Source: Stromatinia cepivora (taxonomy: Eukaryota > Ascomycota > Leotiomycetes > Helotiales > Sclerotiniaceae). From it: DNA of 64,000 nucleotides. The stretch is taken from assembly GCA_014898415.1 (NCBI GenBank), contig RCTD01000037.1, positions 62,001-126,000 on the forward strand, given 5' to 3'. The notes below the pieces were generated by a model. The model ran no database searches. It saw nothing but the letters and a program-made list of their open reading frames with translations, and had not been told where the DNA came from. Positions 22,470 to 37,300 of the stretch are shown in pieces. Made by a program: the position numbers and the translations under genes. Position 1 is the stretch's first letter. Each line of letters begins with the position of its first letter.

Positions 22470-25400
22470 CTAAGCTTCACCAGTAATCTCCCACTCTTCC
22501 ACCGTAGCGCCTGCCTCATCTCCAAAAACTCCACAGCTAGTGCCTAAACACCCAGAAATTCGAAGTACAACTGTATCCCCCATATACACTAATTCATCAT
22601 CAGGTAGCATATAAGTCGTCTTGAGACCTTCCTCAAGCCTCACATCGTCCCCAGCATCCTCTTCCCCATTGCCATCCGGAGAGTCCTCCGGAGACATGAC
22701 ATCCGATAGTGAATCAATATCCTCAGTTGTGGTTATATTTGCCACATCCGGGATATCGAGATCAGGAAGAGGGAGGGGAATTAGGCGTCCGTCGGATGAA
22801 TTGGTGGAATTAAAAACCACAACCATGGCACTAGTAGGAATTCTTTGTCCCCATACCACATTAATAGCATTTACTCTCTCGCCTTGGACAGTGCTGGTGT
22901 CAATAGAAATAGAAGACTCATTAGTATTCTCTGGCTGCCAACTCGTTCCTACATCCCCATCATTGACGCTCTCCGGCCAGCGATTTAGTTCGGAAGCATC
23001 AGATGCGATGATGGGAAGACACTGGAGGAGATTGTTGGGAGTGGTGAGATCTTTCCAGTACATATCGTTTTGTAATGTATGGGTCTGATTGAGCGAAAGC
23101 GTATAATTTACTTGTGGATGACGAGATGCAGGGAGATTTTGCACCATAGGAACCGAGGTTGTGTTCTGATGATTGGAGGAAGAAGGTAAGACTCCAGTAA
23201 ATGTGATGTTAGTATGCGTCGTATTCATACTAGCACTGAATGTATACCCCGCCCACGCGAACTCATGCATCGTGAGGTATTGTTTGGGTGGAGGAAGGGT
23301 AGGCTGGATTGTAAGAACGTCTTGCGAGGAATCTAGACCTAAGTATCCATAAAAAGCGATTTGCATCGTACCTCCGTGACCAGTCAAAAATGGAAATGCA
23401 GGAGGATAGCCTCCATTAGCATTAGTATCATCGTTTGCTTGTTCGCTCATCAGAAACCATGGAGCGCGGAGATTGGACAATACGGCCATCTTATTGTAGG
23501 TGGAGGCTGAGCAACCAGAACCTCCATATCTTAGTGTAGCGATGGTGTTAATGGCAAATGTCATGGCTGGACCATGGAGCGATTGCTTTTGCGTATAATA
23601 CTGAAGGTCTGCTTGTTTGCTTTCGAGCGTATAGTTTATGGGTTGGGATGACTCGGGGAGGGAGAGGGGATGGAGAAGAAGAGTTACGTCGGCTTGTTTG
23701 ACGGTTATGTTGGAGGGCATTTCTTCATATTCGAGAGTGATGCCGGAGGAAGAAACGGGGATCGTGATGTTCTCGGCGATGTCGAGCCAAGTGAGTGGAA
23801 TTGTCTCGTTGTATTGCTTCTTGATGGAGATGATGGAGTTCATGATTTGAAAGAAGGATGCTTGAGTGAAGGCACCATTTTTGATGTGGTTAGTCCACTC
23901 ATCAGGATCAGTCATGTTCCAGATATTCCATTTTCCCTGATCATCCTTCTGAAGAACCCCCTCGATGGTATGTCCTACGCTCTCGACTACTGGCCACAGC
24001 TCTTCTCTAAAGTATTCTTCGTTGTTAGTAATTCTTCTATAATCCAACAACATCTTCGCCACATCGGTATTAATGTGATACTCATAGTCCAATGTGGGAC
24101 CCGTTCCAGTTGCATTGCCATATCTACCCGAAGTCCAAGAATATAACACGGAATCGTTATCAAATTTGTACTTTTCCTGTACATAAGCTTCTTGTGCATT
24201 GGCTTTGGCTTGAGCATACATCTTGACCCGATATTTGATCATTTGGAGAGCATAGTCGGGATCAGTCAGAGCTATACCGGGGAACATCCAGATATCCATG
24301 TCCCAGAAAGTCATGCCGCCGTACGGATCTGCAGTAATTCCTCCAACACTAACGCCATTGTCGTTGAGATTGCTGTCGTCTTCTTGAAGGAGAGCCTGGA
24401 GGATCATATATCGACTAACTGCAGCATTGATTTGATCAACCTCGGCGAGGGTATCATTTATTGGTAAATGGCCGGTGGTAGGGTTCCTATAATCGACGAC
24501 CTTTCTTCCCATACGCTGATTCCAAATCGCAGTGTGTTCGGCAAGAAGTACATCCCATCCATCACTTGTGGCATTCCTGGATGCTTGGCCAGCTATCAAT
24601 TGTGCGTTGGGGAACTTATCCGTCGAGGCAATACCAACGAATTTATGGAAGGTGATTGGCTGTCCAGATTTGAGCTCAAAATCCCATTCTTGTCCAATAG
24701 TCATAGTATCATCATTAGGATATACAATAGACCTTGGTGAGATAGAGTTAGCGTTGCTGCTCGAAAACTTTGCTGTAGAAACTGTCCATGCCGAGACATT
24801 ATGAAGACCATTTGGGTGATTCGAAACATATATAGACGCAGCATCGTTACCCTTCTGTCCTAGAAATGACCTGACAGCACTTCTACCATCCAGATTATCT
24901 GTTATAGTGATATTTTCTGTTGTCCCGCTCAAAGGTGTGATATTAAGCTGAATAGCAGCGACGTTGACTCTTGCAGCACTGATGAATGCTATGTACTCAA
25001 CCTCAAAGCTTGAACCACCATTTACAACTGGAGTCCATGTATAACTCCAACGTGCCGTGGCATTCATCAAGTTCAACGAACTGCTATAATCGCTGATTGT
25101 AGCTAGGTCTACTGTAGCGTTAAGCACCTTCTCGCCAACGGTAACATATATGTCAGTAAAGTGAGGTATACCCGAGATGACGCTCTCATCACCACGGTCG
25201 AGAAGCTCTGGATAATTTGTTGCAGTCGTATTGTGCTGTCTGTCGAAGAATCCAGTAATGCCAGCAAAAGTCTGACGAGGATTGAATTCTGGCCATGGTT
25301 CCGTCGGTTGCTTGCCATCCCGATGCGTTTGATTGAAGTCTTTCTCGAAAAAGGGGCCAAGTGAGGCTTCAGCGAGGCCAATATATCTAGCATGAAGGTT

Positions 25401-25728
25401 AACATATGTCCTGGTACATGACGTACTATGTTGAGGTTATTGAACGAAGATTGAAATCATACCCGTTTGACAAATGCATCCTCGCCAGGAAATTCCCGAG
25501 GATTGGAACATTCGTGGTAAGCGTAAGATTCTCATCATCCCACCTACTCAAAGGATTCTCTGCAAGCACCCCAAAATCCGGTAATGGTGGCATGGTTCCG
25601 TCCGGAATCGTTTTTGTTTTGAATTGAGAAGCCGGATTGACCTCTTCGCCGTAGTCTGCCCCAAAAGCTACTGCCGGGAGAAGTGTGGCAACTGCAAGGC
25701 GCAGCCACCAAGACATACATGCACCCAT
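22470..25728 (-). CDS. ATH1: acid trehalase (glycoside hydrolase family 65)
   Basis: Two minus-strand exons, 25728-25463 and 25386-22470, join to 1060 residues, about the usual fungal length. The enzyme splits trehalose to glucose in the vacuole or cell wall space. The N-terminus MGACMSWWLRLAVATLLPAVAFGA is a signal peptide; the frame stays open upstream, so an earlier ATG at 25806 exists but would spoil it. The intron acceptor at 25387 was chosen because it restores MHLSNGYIGLAEA, the conserved SNGYIG of the family. Core motifs are GGMTFWDMDIWMFPGIALTDP, the WNMTDPDEWTNHIKNGAFT region that carries the likely catalytic acid of the family, and GHGGTMQIAFYGYLGLD. Many NxS/T sites fit a secreted glycoprotein. 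The gene is complete with no frame damage. Confidence 0.93.
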
Positions 25729-27276
25729 ATTGACGTAGTTTGTTATTCTAGATATGACCATTAGTTGTGAACTATTCAATTGTATGTAGAAAAAGAAATA
25801 TATCATATCTCAATACTTTTGTTGAAATGAGAGAGAGTAAGAAAAGTAAGAGAGGCCTAGGATCTTACAATAGGAGATGCTTTTAAGAAAGGAGTTTTTT
25901 TAATATCTGACCTGCAAAATTTTTATTTGAATGTTTTTTCAATGACCGGGGCATTTCGATCCTTTTGTAACCCAGAATGATAGAATAATTGACGCGTTTA
26001 TGTCACTCAGAGACGCTACAACGGGCAAATGACTAGTTCCCCCCCAAATGTAACTATATTCAAGCATATCCAATTAACCCACACTAACTCACTAATTTCC
26101 CTCAGGTGAGTATCTCCCACATGCAGAACTTTTCACTAAAATAAATCCCTGCCAGCGTAGACACTTATGAAAATTTCCTTCCCACCATCAAAATCACTCT
26201 GTCATTAATTACAGCACCCCCCAAACCAAAAGCAACATACCAGCATTTACACATCACCAAGGTTCTACAAAAACATACATTAAACATCATAATTGCCACT
26301 ATCCATAAGTTACAATTCTTTTCCCAGCAACAAGTTTCCTCAAAAAAGAGCCTCAATTAATTGTGGAGAAAATAATCGGTAGTGGTGCTCTCGGCAATTC
26401 GAAAACTGAAAAGGGGCAAACTAGCGAATTCTCCACTAGCTCGCTAAGGTTAGAGGTTTAGAACTAACTACCTAGATTGAGCTCCTATGGCCTAGCAACT
26501 CATTTTTTTGGGGTGGGCAATGAGGCTATCCCTCTAAAATCGCTGATAGTACCTTAGTGACGACTTGAATTTAAAATTCAGTATTTTAGCTCCACCCTAC
26601 ACTATTTCTAACATTTCAAATTTCCCCCCACCCCACCGGGAATATTCAACCAGTGCCCTATATTTTGATTGTGAACACGAAAGAAAGAGTTACCACAAAA
26701 GGAAAAAAATTGATTTCCATTTCCCTCACTCACAACATTGCATTCAGTATTACCTATCTATACGCGAAAGGAATGGAGGTTGTGAGATATGAATATCAAT
26801 GGATGACAACTCCACAAAGTCTAATCTCACAAGTCCGAAAACTTTATATACTAAAATGAAAAAATAAACATAGTTGAAATCTAGCAAAATAATTTAAGCA
26901 AGGCAAGCGCCACACCATACGTCTATAGCCCAAAACTAAGTTGTTGATTGAACACGTATGGGAATCGGTATTCTACGGATGCCTCGCCAATAGAGGACTC
27001 GCATTCCGATCACTTACGACTTGTACGGATTTCCTATCTCACAAGGTATTTATGAGTGGCTAGTCACTGAAATGTTAATTTAGCACCTGAACTGCTCTTT
27101 ATCCAGCCAATAAGAAGAGACTTCTTATCCTTTCCATCTGGGAAGTCAAATCCCGTCAAACATGCAGAAAAAAAACTATATCCAGACTCTCAGTATTCCT
27201 ATTTCTTGGCTTAAATTCAAATACATTTCAAAGATACATGATATCAAATGCCTAGCGCACGTATATGTCAAATTTA
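25729..27276. other. intergenic upstream of ATH1
   Basis: About 1.5 kb with no supported gene; base composition turns more AT-rich to the right. Short frames near 26165, 26565 and 26653 lack motifs. Confidence 0.4.
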
Positions 27277-27714
27277 TAAGCTGCGCATAAATTATCTGTC
27301 ATCCACGGATATCCACAGATAATCTATACTATAGATTATCCATTAAAGCTATTATCCATTTTGTAAATTATTCATTGAGATTTTAAATATAAATAATCTA
27401 CAGATTGATAAATTATCTATAAATAATCTATAGATTAATAAATCATTTGTATAATTTATAAAGATTAATATAAAAATTAATATAATAATATAGAAATAAT
27501 TTCAAAAATAAACGAATATCTATCAATCTACAAATTATTTACAGATTATTTATCAATCTACAAATTGATAAATATTTATAATATCTATAGATAATCCATC
27601 AATTATCTATAAATATCTATTCAAATTCTTCAATTATCCACTTCATCAATGGATTATCCACGGATTATCCATCAGAACCATTATCCGCCCCGCGGGTAAC
27701 CATTGCGCAGCCTA
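27277..27714. mobile_element. hAT-like MITE with 8-bp target duplication
   Basis: The ends are inverted repeats: TAAGCTGCGCA at 27277-27287 and, on the opposite strand, TAGGCTGCGCA at 27704-27714. They differ by one G/A change. The element is flanked on both sides by the same eight bases CAAATTTA (27269-27276 and 27715-27722), the target-site length of hAT transposons. Inside are many ATTATC/GGATAAT motifs near both ends, like subterminal transposase-binding repeats, and no coding capacity. It is 438 bp long. Family assignment rests on the 8-bp duplication and structure. The terminal bases only loosely fit the hAT consensus. Confidence 0.8.
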
Positions 27715-28016
27715 CAAATTTATCACAATCTTTATCCCCAGTGAAACGAATCCTCGAAATAGAAACCAACTCAGAATCGAGTCACCTGTATCTAAAAGCT
27801 TGACCATCCCTTCCCCATAAGATCTAAATCATAAGCCTTCTTTTCGGTCACCGTATTGTCCAAAGGGTTTTGCTCTGGTAATATTTGACCCTCAAGCGTT
27901 TCCAGTCAGTGCTGCTAAGTATTGTGAGAGAGTTGGGATATCAAGGCCTAATACATAGCGAATTCGTAATCATATAATCACATAACTCTTCGTAGTTAGA
28001 TATAAGAGAGGGCTTT

Positions 28017-28128
28017 TGTTACCAATTAATCATTAGCTTAGCTTACTAAACGGGAGATCTTACCTTAGATAGGATTTACCCCATTACTTCTAATCTTTAT
28101 TCTTTTTATATAATATAATTCTATATCA
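28017..28128 (+). repeat. gypsy 5' LTR
   Basis: 112 bp, starts TGTTACC and ends CTATATCA. It differs from the 3' LTR at 14 positions, all transitions, with no gap. The bases just after it (AATGGTAGCAAATCC) are in the primer-binding-site position. Confidence 0.93.
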
Positions 28129-28964
28129 AATGGTAGCAAATCCTTTAGAACCTTTTTATCAATAACAACTTTATTAGTATCAAATGTTAGATAATTAATT
28201 GATATATCTTTTTCAAATAATCAAATTTCTTTTTTCAAATTGTTTAATGTTTGTTTTTATTGTATTTTGTATATCAAAAAAGAATCGGAATATTCTTGAA
28301 ATAGAGTATTTGTAAATTCAAGTATAAGTAATAAAAATATCACAAATGTTAGAGTATCTTATATCGATCTTCTTCAAAATATTATTATAAAAGTATTCCT
28401 GATTGAGAAATTCTTTATCGAACAATTCAAAGCAAAAAACAAATTATTATTCGAATAATTTCATATAATTATTTGGTTTGTACAAAAGATATAAAGTGGA
28501 GTAATAGTAAACAATCAAATTGATCCTTTTTCAACATTTATAAATATTTCTTTTATATCGATTTATCCTTAATCAATATTTATAATACCTTTTAATTAAT
28601 ATAACAGTTATACAAGAATTGCTGATATTATATAATCCATATTATCAATATTATTACAATTCTTGAATAAAGATTGCGATCTGATATCATCAATATCAAT
28701 TTCATTTTCAAAATATCAAGAATTTTTTGGTGATATAAATCAAGAAGTTTTTGATAAGATAATTGTTATTATTGATATAATATTTTCTGTAAAACAATTT
28801 CAATAATTGTTAATTGCTATTCAAATTCTGTTATAACAATAATATAATAAAAATAATATTATATATTTTCGTTTATAAGATATAGATTTCCTAAATCTAA
28901 ATAATGAAATTGAATCTTTTATAAAGATTATCGATAACAAAATTGTTTATTATAATATATATTC

Positions 28965-29130
28965 TGTTAACTTTTGGTGCAGGAAGTAGTAGTATTGTTG
29001 ATTATATAGGTTGAACTAAGGATCTATAATTCTAGTAGGAATAGAATTGAGGTTATCCTCAAATATGATTTATGCATTATTATGGTCTCGTGATTTCAAT
29101 TCTAATCCTATGATAGTCTCATTTCCAATA
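28965..29130 (-). repeat. copia LTR (3' LTR of the minus-strand element)
   Basis: 166 bp; on the plus strand it starts TGTTAAC and ends TTTCCAATA. About 20 differences from its mate, all transitions. Confidence 0.9.
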
Positions 29131-32100
29131 CTCCTTTATTGAAGATATTCTATTCGATTCTTCTAAACTATTAATCCCAATATTTTCTTGAATTTTTCGA
29201 AAGCAATTCTTGCACAAAGCTTCATCATTCCGTCGGCAATTATATTGTATGTATTGATATAATTAGTGGCGATTTTCTTTTTTTCTGTCAAATCTTTGAT
29301 GAAATGATAATTGATATTTATATATTTGGATCGTTTATGTAAATATAGATTCTTGATTAAAACTAAAGCGTTTTGATTATTATCAAATATCTAAACTGTA
29401 TCTTTGTTTTTTCCAATATAATTTGATCTGAATAGATCTTTGAATATTTATATAACCCATCTCCCTTATTTGATGAACATTATCATTGTAATATATTCTG
29501 ATTCTATATTAAAGGTAATTACAAACATTTGTTTTTTGCTAGTTCACGATATAGAGCCTTTATAGAATATCACAATTCTTCTTAAAACATTTTTCCGGTT
29601 ATATTTGTTATTAATTTAATCTATATTTGTATATACCTTTATTGTATTATCAGGTATATTATATTCTTTGTAGATATCAGATTATATTTTTTTTGATCTG
29701 AATTATAATTTCTGTTTGATTGTTGATCGTAAATATCGTATCAGATTCTTCAAAACTATAATATAATGTTTTGCTGGTTTTGCTATAAATTGTGAAAATC
29801 TTTTAACTAAAAATACTATATCTGATTGAATATATATTATTGAATAAATCATACTTCCTATTCGTTATTGATATTCGTTTATATCTACTAATTCATCATT
29901 ATCGATTGTTAGTCGGAGATAAATATAATCCATTATTAGTAGTTTCTTAACTTGATATTGTTTATATATAATACTATATTTGGTTAATATAATATCAAGA
30001 TATTCTTTTTAATCTATAATTAATATATATGTTTTTCTATTATAAATAACTTTAATATTTAGGATTTTACTAATCTTCTTTAGATTCTTGGTATTAAAAC
30101 AGACCGATAGCTTTTCATCGAATCAAATGATTTATAATAATATATATAATACAATAATGATATCATTGATATATATCAATAATATTATATCATAATCTTT
30201 GGATATATATAGATATAGATTTATCAAACTTTATACAAAATTTATATTTAAAAGCTTTTTCTTCAATAATAAACTCTAGTTTTTTCCAATTTGCTTTAAA
30301 TTATATAGACTTTGTAGAATTTGTAATATATATCCCTTTTTGATTTTAATACTTTAGGATAATTCGAGGTAGATCTTTTCCTTTAAATATAATTCGGTAA
30401 AAATGTTTTTGATATTGAAATATAAATATTCCAAATTTTCCTTTATAATAATAATTAAGAATAATCTGAATATATTTAGCTTCATTATTAATACAAATAT
30501 TTCGTTATAATCCTTTTCTAATACTTAATTGAATCCTTGAATTACTAATCTTGTTTTGAATCATTTTATCTTATTATTTTTAATCTTAATTGTAAATATT
30601 TATTTCATCGAAACCAAATTATTTCCTTTAAGGAATATATATTCTTCTCAAGTATTATTTTGAATTAAGGATATGATTTCCTTTTGGATGGTTTTCTTTC
30701 ATTTTTCAAAATGTTCTCAATCCGATATTATTTTTTTATAAATTCTTAGTATTTTAATTTTTAAAATTTTTTCGATTAGATATATTATATTTTTTGTATT
30801 ATTTATATCTATTAATGAAATTATAAAATCTAAAACAATTTTGTCTTTGATATAAAGATTCATTTTATAAATAATTAGGATTATAATTATAATATATTCT
30901 ATATTTTCTTAAATTTTGATTTGTATAAATATTGTAATTAATATCCTTATAATTTTATTTTCTTATTCTTTTTTAGGATTTTATTTTATATTTTTTTTCT
31001 ATTTTTGTATTAGATATTTTAGGGATTCGTTTTCAAAATCTATTTCATTTTCTTATTTGATTTTAGATAATTATAGATTTACTTTACTTTTTGATTTTGT
31101 TGAAATAGATTTATTAATAAAATTTAAGATAATCTTAAATTTTGTTTCTAATATAAATTCAAGATTTACAAAAATTGATTTTTGGATTGAATCCTTTGAA
31201 ATAATAAATTCGATATTTGAAATATCTTTGAAAGAAGATTCTTGATTTATTTTCTGGATATTGCTATCTTCATTTTTATTATATATTAATATTGATATAT
31301 CTAATTTATTTAATTTCAATTCGATAATTGGAATACTTAATATAATTATTGAATTCAATATAATATTTATTAAAAAGAATACTTGAAATAAAAATGATAT
31401 AGATATTGCATTTGATATTGAAAATAAAGAAAATACTTTATTTACTATTGATTTATTATAAGGTTTTCGATCTGATTTTATATTCTTTATTTCTTATAAA
31501 CCTGATTTATAATTTCTTAATTTAAAATCCAAATCTCCTTTTCAATAAAATTCATTTATAATTACTCTATTTGATCAAAATATATAATCTAATTCTAAAG
31601 AATACACTTTGATATATTTGTTTATAACTTTTGAATATTCTAAAAATATATCGATTCTCGAAATATCCTATAATTTATTGTGTTTTTGTCTTTTCAGAAT
31701 AATTTTGGGATTGATATAAATATAACATTTACTCCCCTAGATTTTATATATCTTTATATTTAATATTATATTTATAAAAGTTTTTATAAAGGATCAATTT
31801 ATTCTATTTATATCAGAATTAATATTAATATGATTTTTGATATAAATATTATACTTTACAATTTCATCCCAAAATTCTAATAATAATTTAGTTTCTTTTA
31901 GTATTACTTTTATATCTATTTCTGCAATCCTTATATTCTATTCTATAGATCCATTTTGATATAAAAAGATAATTATTATAATTTCGGATTATATACTTGA
32001 TAATTATTTACAAATAACTTATAGGAATTCCAATATATTATCAATCCTGACTATAATGATCTTTTCTTCAATAACTAATTCTATTTCCTTTTTCTAAGTT

Positions 32101-34207
32101 TTCAATATTTAAATTATATTATCTTTTTGTTTAAATAATATAATCCAATTTACTTTTGTATAATTATCAATGATTAATATAAAATAACGATTCCTTCAAA
32201 TCGATTTTGGGAATGATTCTGTAATATCGAAATATATAAATTCGAGTCTTTTTGATTTGTATAGATTTAATTGTTTTGGAATATGATTGATCATTTTGAT
32301 GAATATATATATTTTGTAGATATTTAATTCAATTGGGATTTTTATCGGTTTGATTATATTGAATACCTTATATAGATTCTTAATTTTATTTGGATTTAAA
32401 TGATTGAATTTTCGATATTATAATAGATATTTTTCTTTTTTTTTGAATATTAATTCGTTATCGATATCTTTAATATTATCGATTATCTTTAAAGAAAAGT
32501 TTTTTTCCTGATCATTTTAATATATATTAGAACAAAAAACTATATCCTTATATCCTTTGATTATATATAAAACTATATATATTCCGTTTTATATTTTAAT
32601 ATAGATAACTTTTTTATTATCTTTTTTGAAATATATATAATGAAAATTGAATTTTCCTTGTAATCTTGTTTCGCAGATTCTTTTTTTTGATAGTAAATTT
32701 ACTTTTAGTTTTAATATATATAATATATTTGAAAATAATATCTTAGAATTATTTTTGTATATTATATCCATTAAACCCTAATAACAATAATATATCATTT
32801 TTCTATCAATCTTTATCCTTTGTTTAATAATAGATTTTATTAATTTGAATAATAAAAATTGATCAAATATATATAAAAAAGCACTTATATTGATATACTA
32901 TTTACTAAAGAAAATTTTATTAATAATTTTCTTTATTAAATTGTAATCTTCCTTTATTATATCCTTAATATCAAAATCTAATTCAAAGATATTATTAATA
33001 AAATATACTTGGTTTTTCTTATTGAAATAAATCTTTTTTGGATTCGATAATCCCCTTCTCCTTTGATAATGAAGATAATTGTAAAGGAATTTGCTGATTT
33101 GTATTAAATACAAATAATTTTGTATATAATAATCTTCCTTTTGATATAAATCGTAAATATTATTTGAAATCTCGAAATCTGATTTTTGATATCGAAAAAT
33201 ATATTTAGATCCTTTTGCAATTTACATTAATTCTGATCTATTTTTAAAATGAAATTCCTTAATCTATAAATACTTGATTTTATTATTGATATTAAGATTA
33301 ATTTAGATATCCAATATATTCATTATTTCTTAATAATCGATTGAAAAATTATATATTAAAACCAAAAACAAAACAATATCTTAATATACTAACCGATAGT
33401 TTTTATCTATAACTCCTAATTTCCTTTTATATTCTTTCAATTTGTCTTAAACTTCAATAATAATTATATCAGAATAAATATTGGATTGGAATTTGAAATT
33501 CTGGATCATTATTATATATATATTAATTATGATTGTATTGACTCTGATATATTTTGATTTAAAGTATCTCCAGAATATATATACTATTGAATATTTGTTA
33601 ATAAAGATTTCATTATTATTATTGAGTATTATACAAATATACAATAATATATTCGTTTCATTCTTTAAATATTCCGATTTCAATTCGATATTATAATATA
33701 TACGATCATTGATTTTATAGATAGATATTATATTGGGTTCTACAATCTATATATATTTATTTAATATTTGATCAATTGTATAAAATTATCCTTTTCTTTT
33801 TAATTGTATCTTTATTTATTTGAATTATCGTTTATAATTATTTTGATTGAATTTCGAAGGATTATTTGATTTCGATATTGTGAAGGTTTCTTGTTATTTG
33901 ATGGGTATCGAAGATAGTCTTTAGATTTTTAAAACAATTTTAAAAAAAAAAACAATATGTTTTCTTATAGCTGTACGAATTTGCTTTTTGCCTTTGTTAT
34001 AATTCTGTATTAGTATTATACAGATTGCTCTTTGTTTTGGTTTATAATGTTATAAGTTATAAGCTATATTGTTATATTTCAACTCTGCTTTAATAGTATT
34101 ATATGAAAACTCTGATTTTCATTTTGTTTTATCCTTATTAATTATACTAATCCTTTCTCGATTTGCTTTACTTTCTAATTACTATTGTATAATCGGATCT
34201 TATAATC

Positions 34208-34373
34208 TATTAACTTTTGGTGTAGGAAATAGTAGTATTGTTGATTATATAGATTGAATTAAGGATTTATAATTCTAGTAGAAATAGAATTGAGGTTATC
34301 CCCAAATATGGTCTGTACACCATTGTGGTCTCGTGACCTCAATTTTAATCCTATGATGGCCTCATTTCCAATA
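34208..34373 (-). repeat. copia LTR (5' LTR of the minus-strand element)
   Basis: 166 bp; starts TATTAAC on the plus strand, where its mate has TGTTAAC, so even the terminal TG is mutated to TA. Confidence 0.9.
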
Positions 34374-37300
34374 TATTCATTTATAATATATATCAAGACC
34401 AAATCGATTAATATATTAAATGATTCATTTACTGTTTATATTGTTGTTATTCAATTGGATCAATATTTGAGAAACAAGGCTGAATTATAGTATATTAATG
34501 AAATCTTGAATATAATATAAATTGGTTTTAAAATAAATATTGAAAATTGGTGTATAAAATTAGAAAACCGTTTTTGTATATTATTAGGTATAGCTTTGAA
34601 GAAGCTGGAGTATCTCAAATATATTATTGAAAATGTTCGACGATATAAAGATCCCGAAGAATATATCCAGAATATAATTGTTCTAAAATATAGTATAAAA
34701 ATAATCGAATCGGAATATATATAGATATTAATTATTCATCGATATTTATTAACAAAACTTCGAATTCATATCCCGATCTTTATAGAGGATATCAATCTCA
34801 TTATATTCATATTATAGATTGAATAAAAGAAGAATGATTGATTCGATATCTAGTATCTTAATCATAATGATAATCGGCTATCAAATTATTATAATAGTAA
34901 ATGTTTTTCATTTTATAAATTATATTGCTAAAACAATTATGAAAATATTCCCTCCTTTGTTTTTTATAAAAACCCTTTTATCTTTAGGAATAATAATATT
35001 GATAGAAAGTTTGGTATTAAAAAAGATAACAAAATATAAAATAAAAAGTTATTCTAGAAAAAGGAATATTATTCGAATAAATATAATAATAAATAATGAA
35101 TATATAATATTAAAAAAGATAATCCAAATCAAAAAGTAATCGATCTAAATATTCATAATATCGATATTTATAATCAAATTTATTATTAAAGATTGGATTA
35201 TAAATCAGAAGAATCAAATCTGAATAATCAAAATAGTAAGGAAGAGGTAAAAATATTATATATCAATTATATATAAATTAAAAAAAAGATATTTAAAGTA
35301 CAAAATATATAATATAATGCAAATCCAAAAATCAATTATCGATTGAATATAATTATTTTATAAATTGATAATAAAATTCAGAAATCAAAATCTATTTTTT
35401 TGATAATCAATTTGAATTATAAATAGGTTTTTCCTAAATAAACTTATATTATCAATTTTAATGAAGATCGTTATTAATGTAATAATTGTAAAACGAAATT
35501 CTGTAATAAAAACAAATTGTATATTCATTTACAAGAATTATATAAAAACAAATACAAATTAATATCATCAAAATTAATTTTATTCAAATAATCATTAACA
35601 ATTATAGCAAATATATTACTTTTTATTATTGATAATTCAGATCGAATTAATTCTAAGTTTTCATTAGATTGATTATATATTATTCGATCAATTGTAAATA
35701 TTAATAAATTGTTATCTAGATATATATTTCGTAGATACAAATATATTGAAATCAAAATAGTATTAAATAATTTATAGAACAATATATATTCTGTTTATTT
35801 AAATATAAAATATAAAATGAATTTTGTTGATAGAAATTTTTTGATAAAGATATATTTTATAATTGAGATTTTCATAATGGATAAATTTATAAAAATATAT
35901 AAATTGGAAAATCAATAATATAATATTAATTAATATATAAATCTCGATTTCTATTTATTAATAATAAATAGAACAATTATTCAATTCAATTATAAAGTTT
36001 ATATTATCGAAATATTGGAAATTAGAATACTGATAAAAACAGATATTATCGATTCGGAAGATTGGATTATAGATTTCGGAAATCAATAATTAATTCTTTT
36101 ATATTGTATAAATATATATATTAAGATTATAATCAAAATCAAGAATATCGAAAGAAAGATTATTGTTTATATTCAAGAAAAAATAATAATTCTATTTTAT
36201 TTTAAAGTATTTATAATAATGATTAATAGAAAAAATGATGATATTTTATTATCAAATTATAATATATTATATAAATCAATTCAATAAAACAATTTTATAA
36301 TTTTTATATATATTATTATAAATTTATATAAAACCGTTATAATGGAAAACTTTATCGATAAGAAAATAATTATATAATAGAATTTGAAATTAAGAAATAT
36401 ATTAAACTTTGATATTCAAATTATAATAACAATAAATGAAATCAATATTTATTATCTTATAAGAATCTCAATTAGAAATCAATTTTCTGTAAAATATCTC
36501 TTAATTAAGGGATTATTGGTAATAATAGTAATTATAATCTTATAGATATTTACAAATATAGAAATATAATAAAGAAATTTGAATATAAATAATATCGATT
36601 TAAAATAAGAAATTATTTTATTAAATAGAATAATGATATTTGAGGATATTATTCAACAATTTCAATTTCAGGAAATAATATAAAACAAATCAATATTATA
36701 GAAAAAATATCAGGGATTTATATTTATATCAAAAAACGAAGAATTAGAAATAAAGCTTTATAAAAATTAGGAATCAAAATTTTGGTTCGATAAAACAAAG
36801 GTTTATTTAATAGATCGAGAAAACTAAATTCTAATCGATTAGATTTTTAATAAATTATATTATCAATATTGATTAAAATAGATCAAAAAACCGAATCCTT
36901 TTAGTTTCTTAATATTTATTATATAAAAATATATTATAAATTCTAAGGGTATTATAAAAAAAAAAGATAGAATTATCATCGATATTTGTGCCTTTAATTG
37001 TATTATAAATCCAGATATATATTCTATTCCCATTTAAATAGATATAATTATAATTATAACAAATTATCCTTTCATTTCAATTATTGATTATACAAACTTT
37101 TTCTATTAATAGAAAATCAAATCGGAACATCAAAAATACCTTATTATATCATTATATTATGATCAAGAAATATTTATTTATACTATAATGGGCTTTAGAA
37201 ATTCATTAATATATATTCAAAAACGAATCAATAACATTCTTCAATTAGAATAAGAATTCGTATATGCTTATATTGATAATATAATCATTTTCAACAAATC

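Larger units (their letters stand above)
28965..34373 (-). mobile_element. RIP-mutated Ty1/copia LTR retrotransposon nested in the gypsy element
   Basis: Two 166-bp LTRs bound it and the target duplication TATTC flanks it (28960-28964 and 34374-34378). It is 5409 bp long and reads on the minus strand. Decayed motifs run in copia order from right to left. A GAG-pre-integrase-like block lies at 32589-32771 (ILYILKLKVNLLSKKRICE). A reverse-transcriptase YIND lies at 30162-30173, where YVDD is expected. An RNase H end at 29286-29330 reads SKYININYHFIKDL, for the usual SKHIDIRYHFI. The D-to-N changes are G-to-A events on the coding strand, as RIP makes. No frame is open. It entered the gypsy element after that element had settled. 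Confidence 0.9.
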
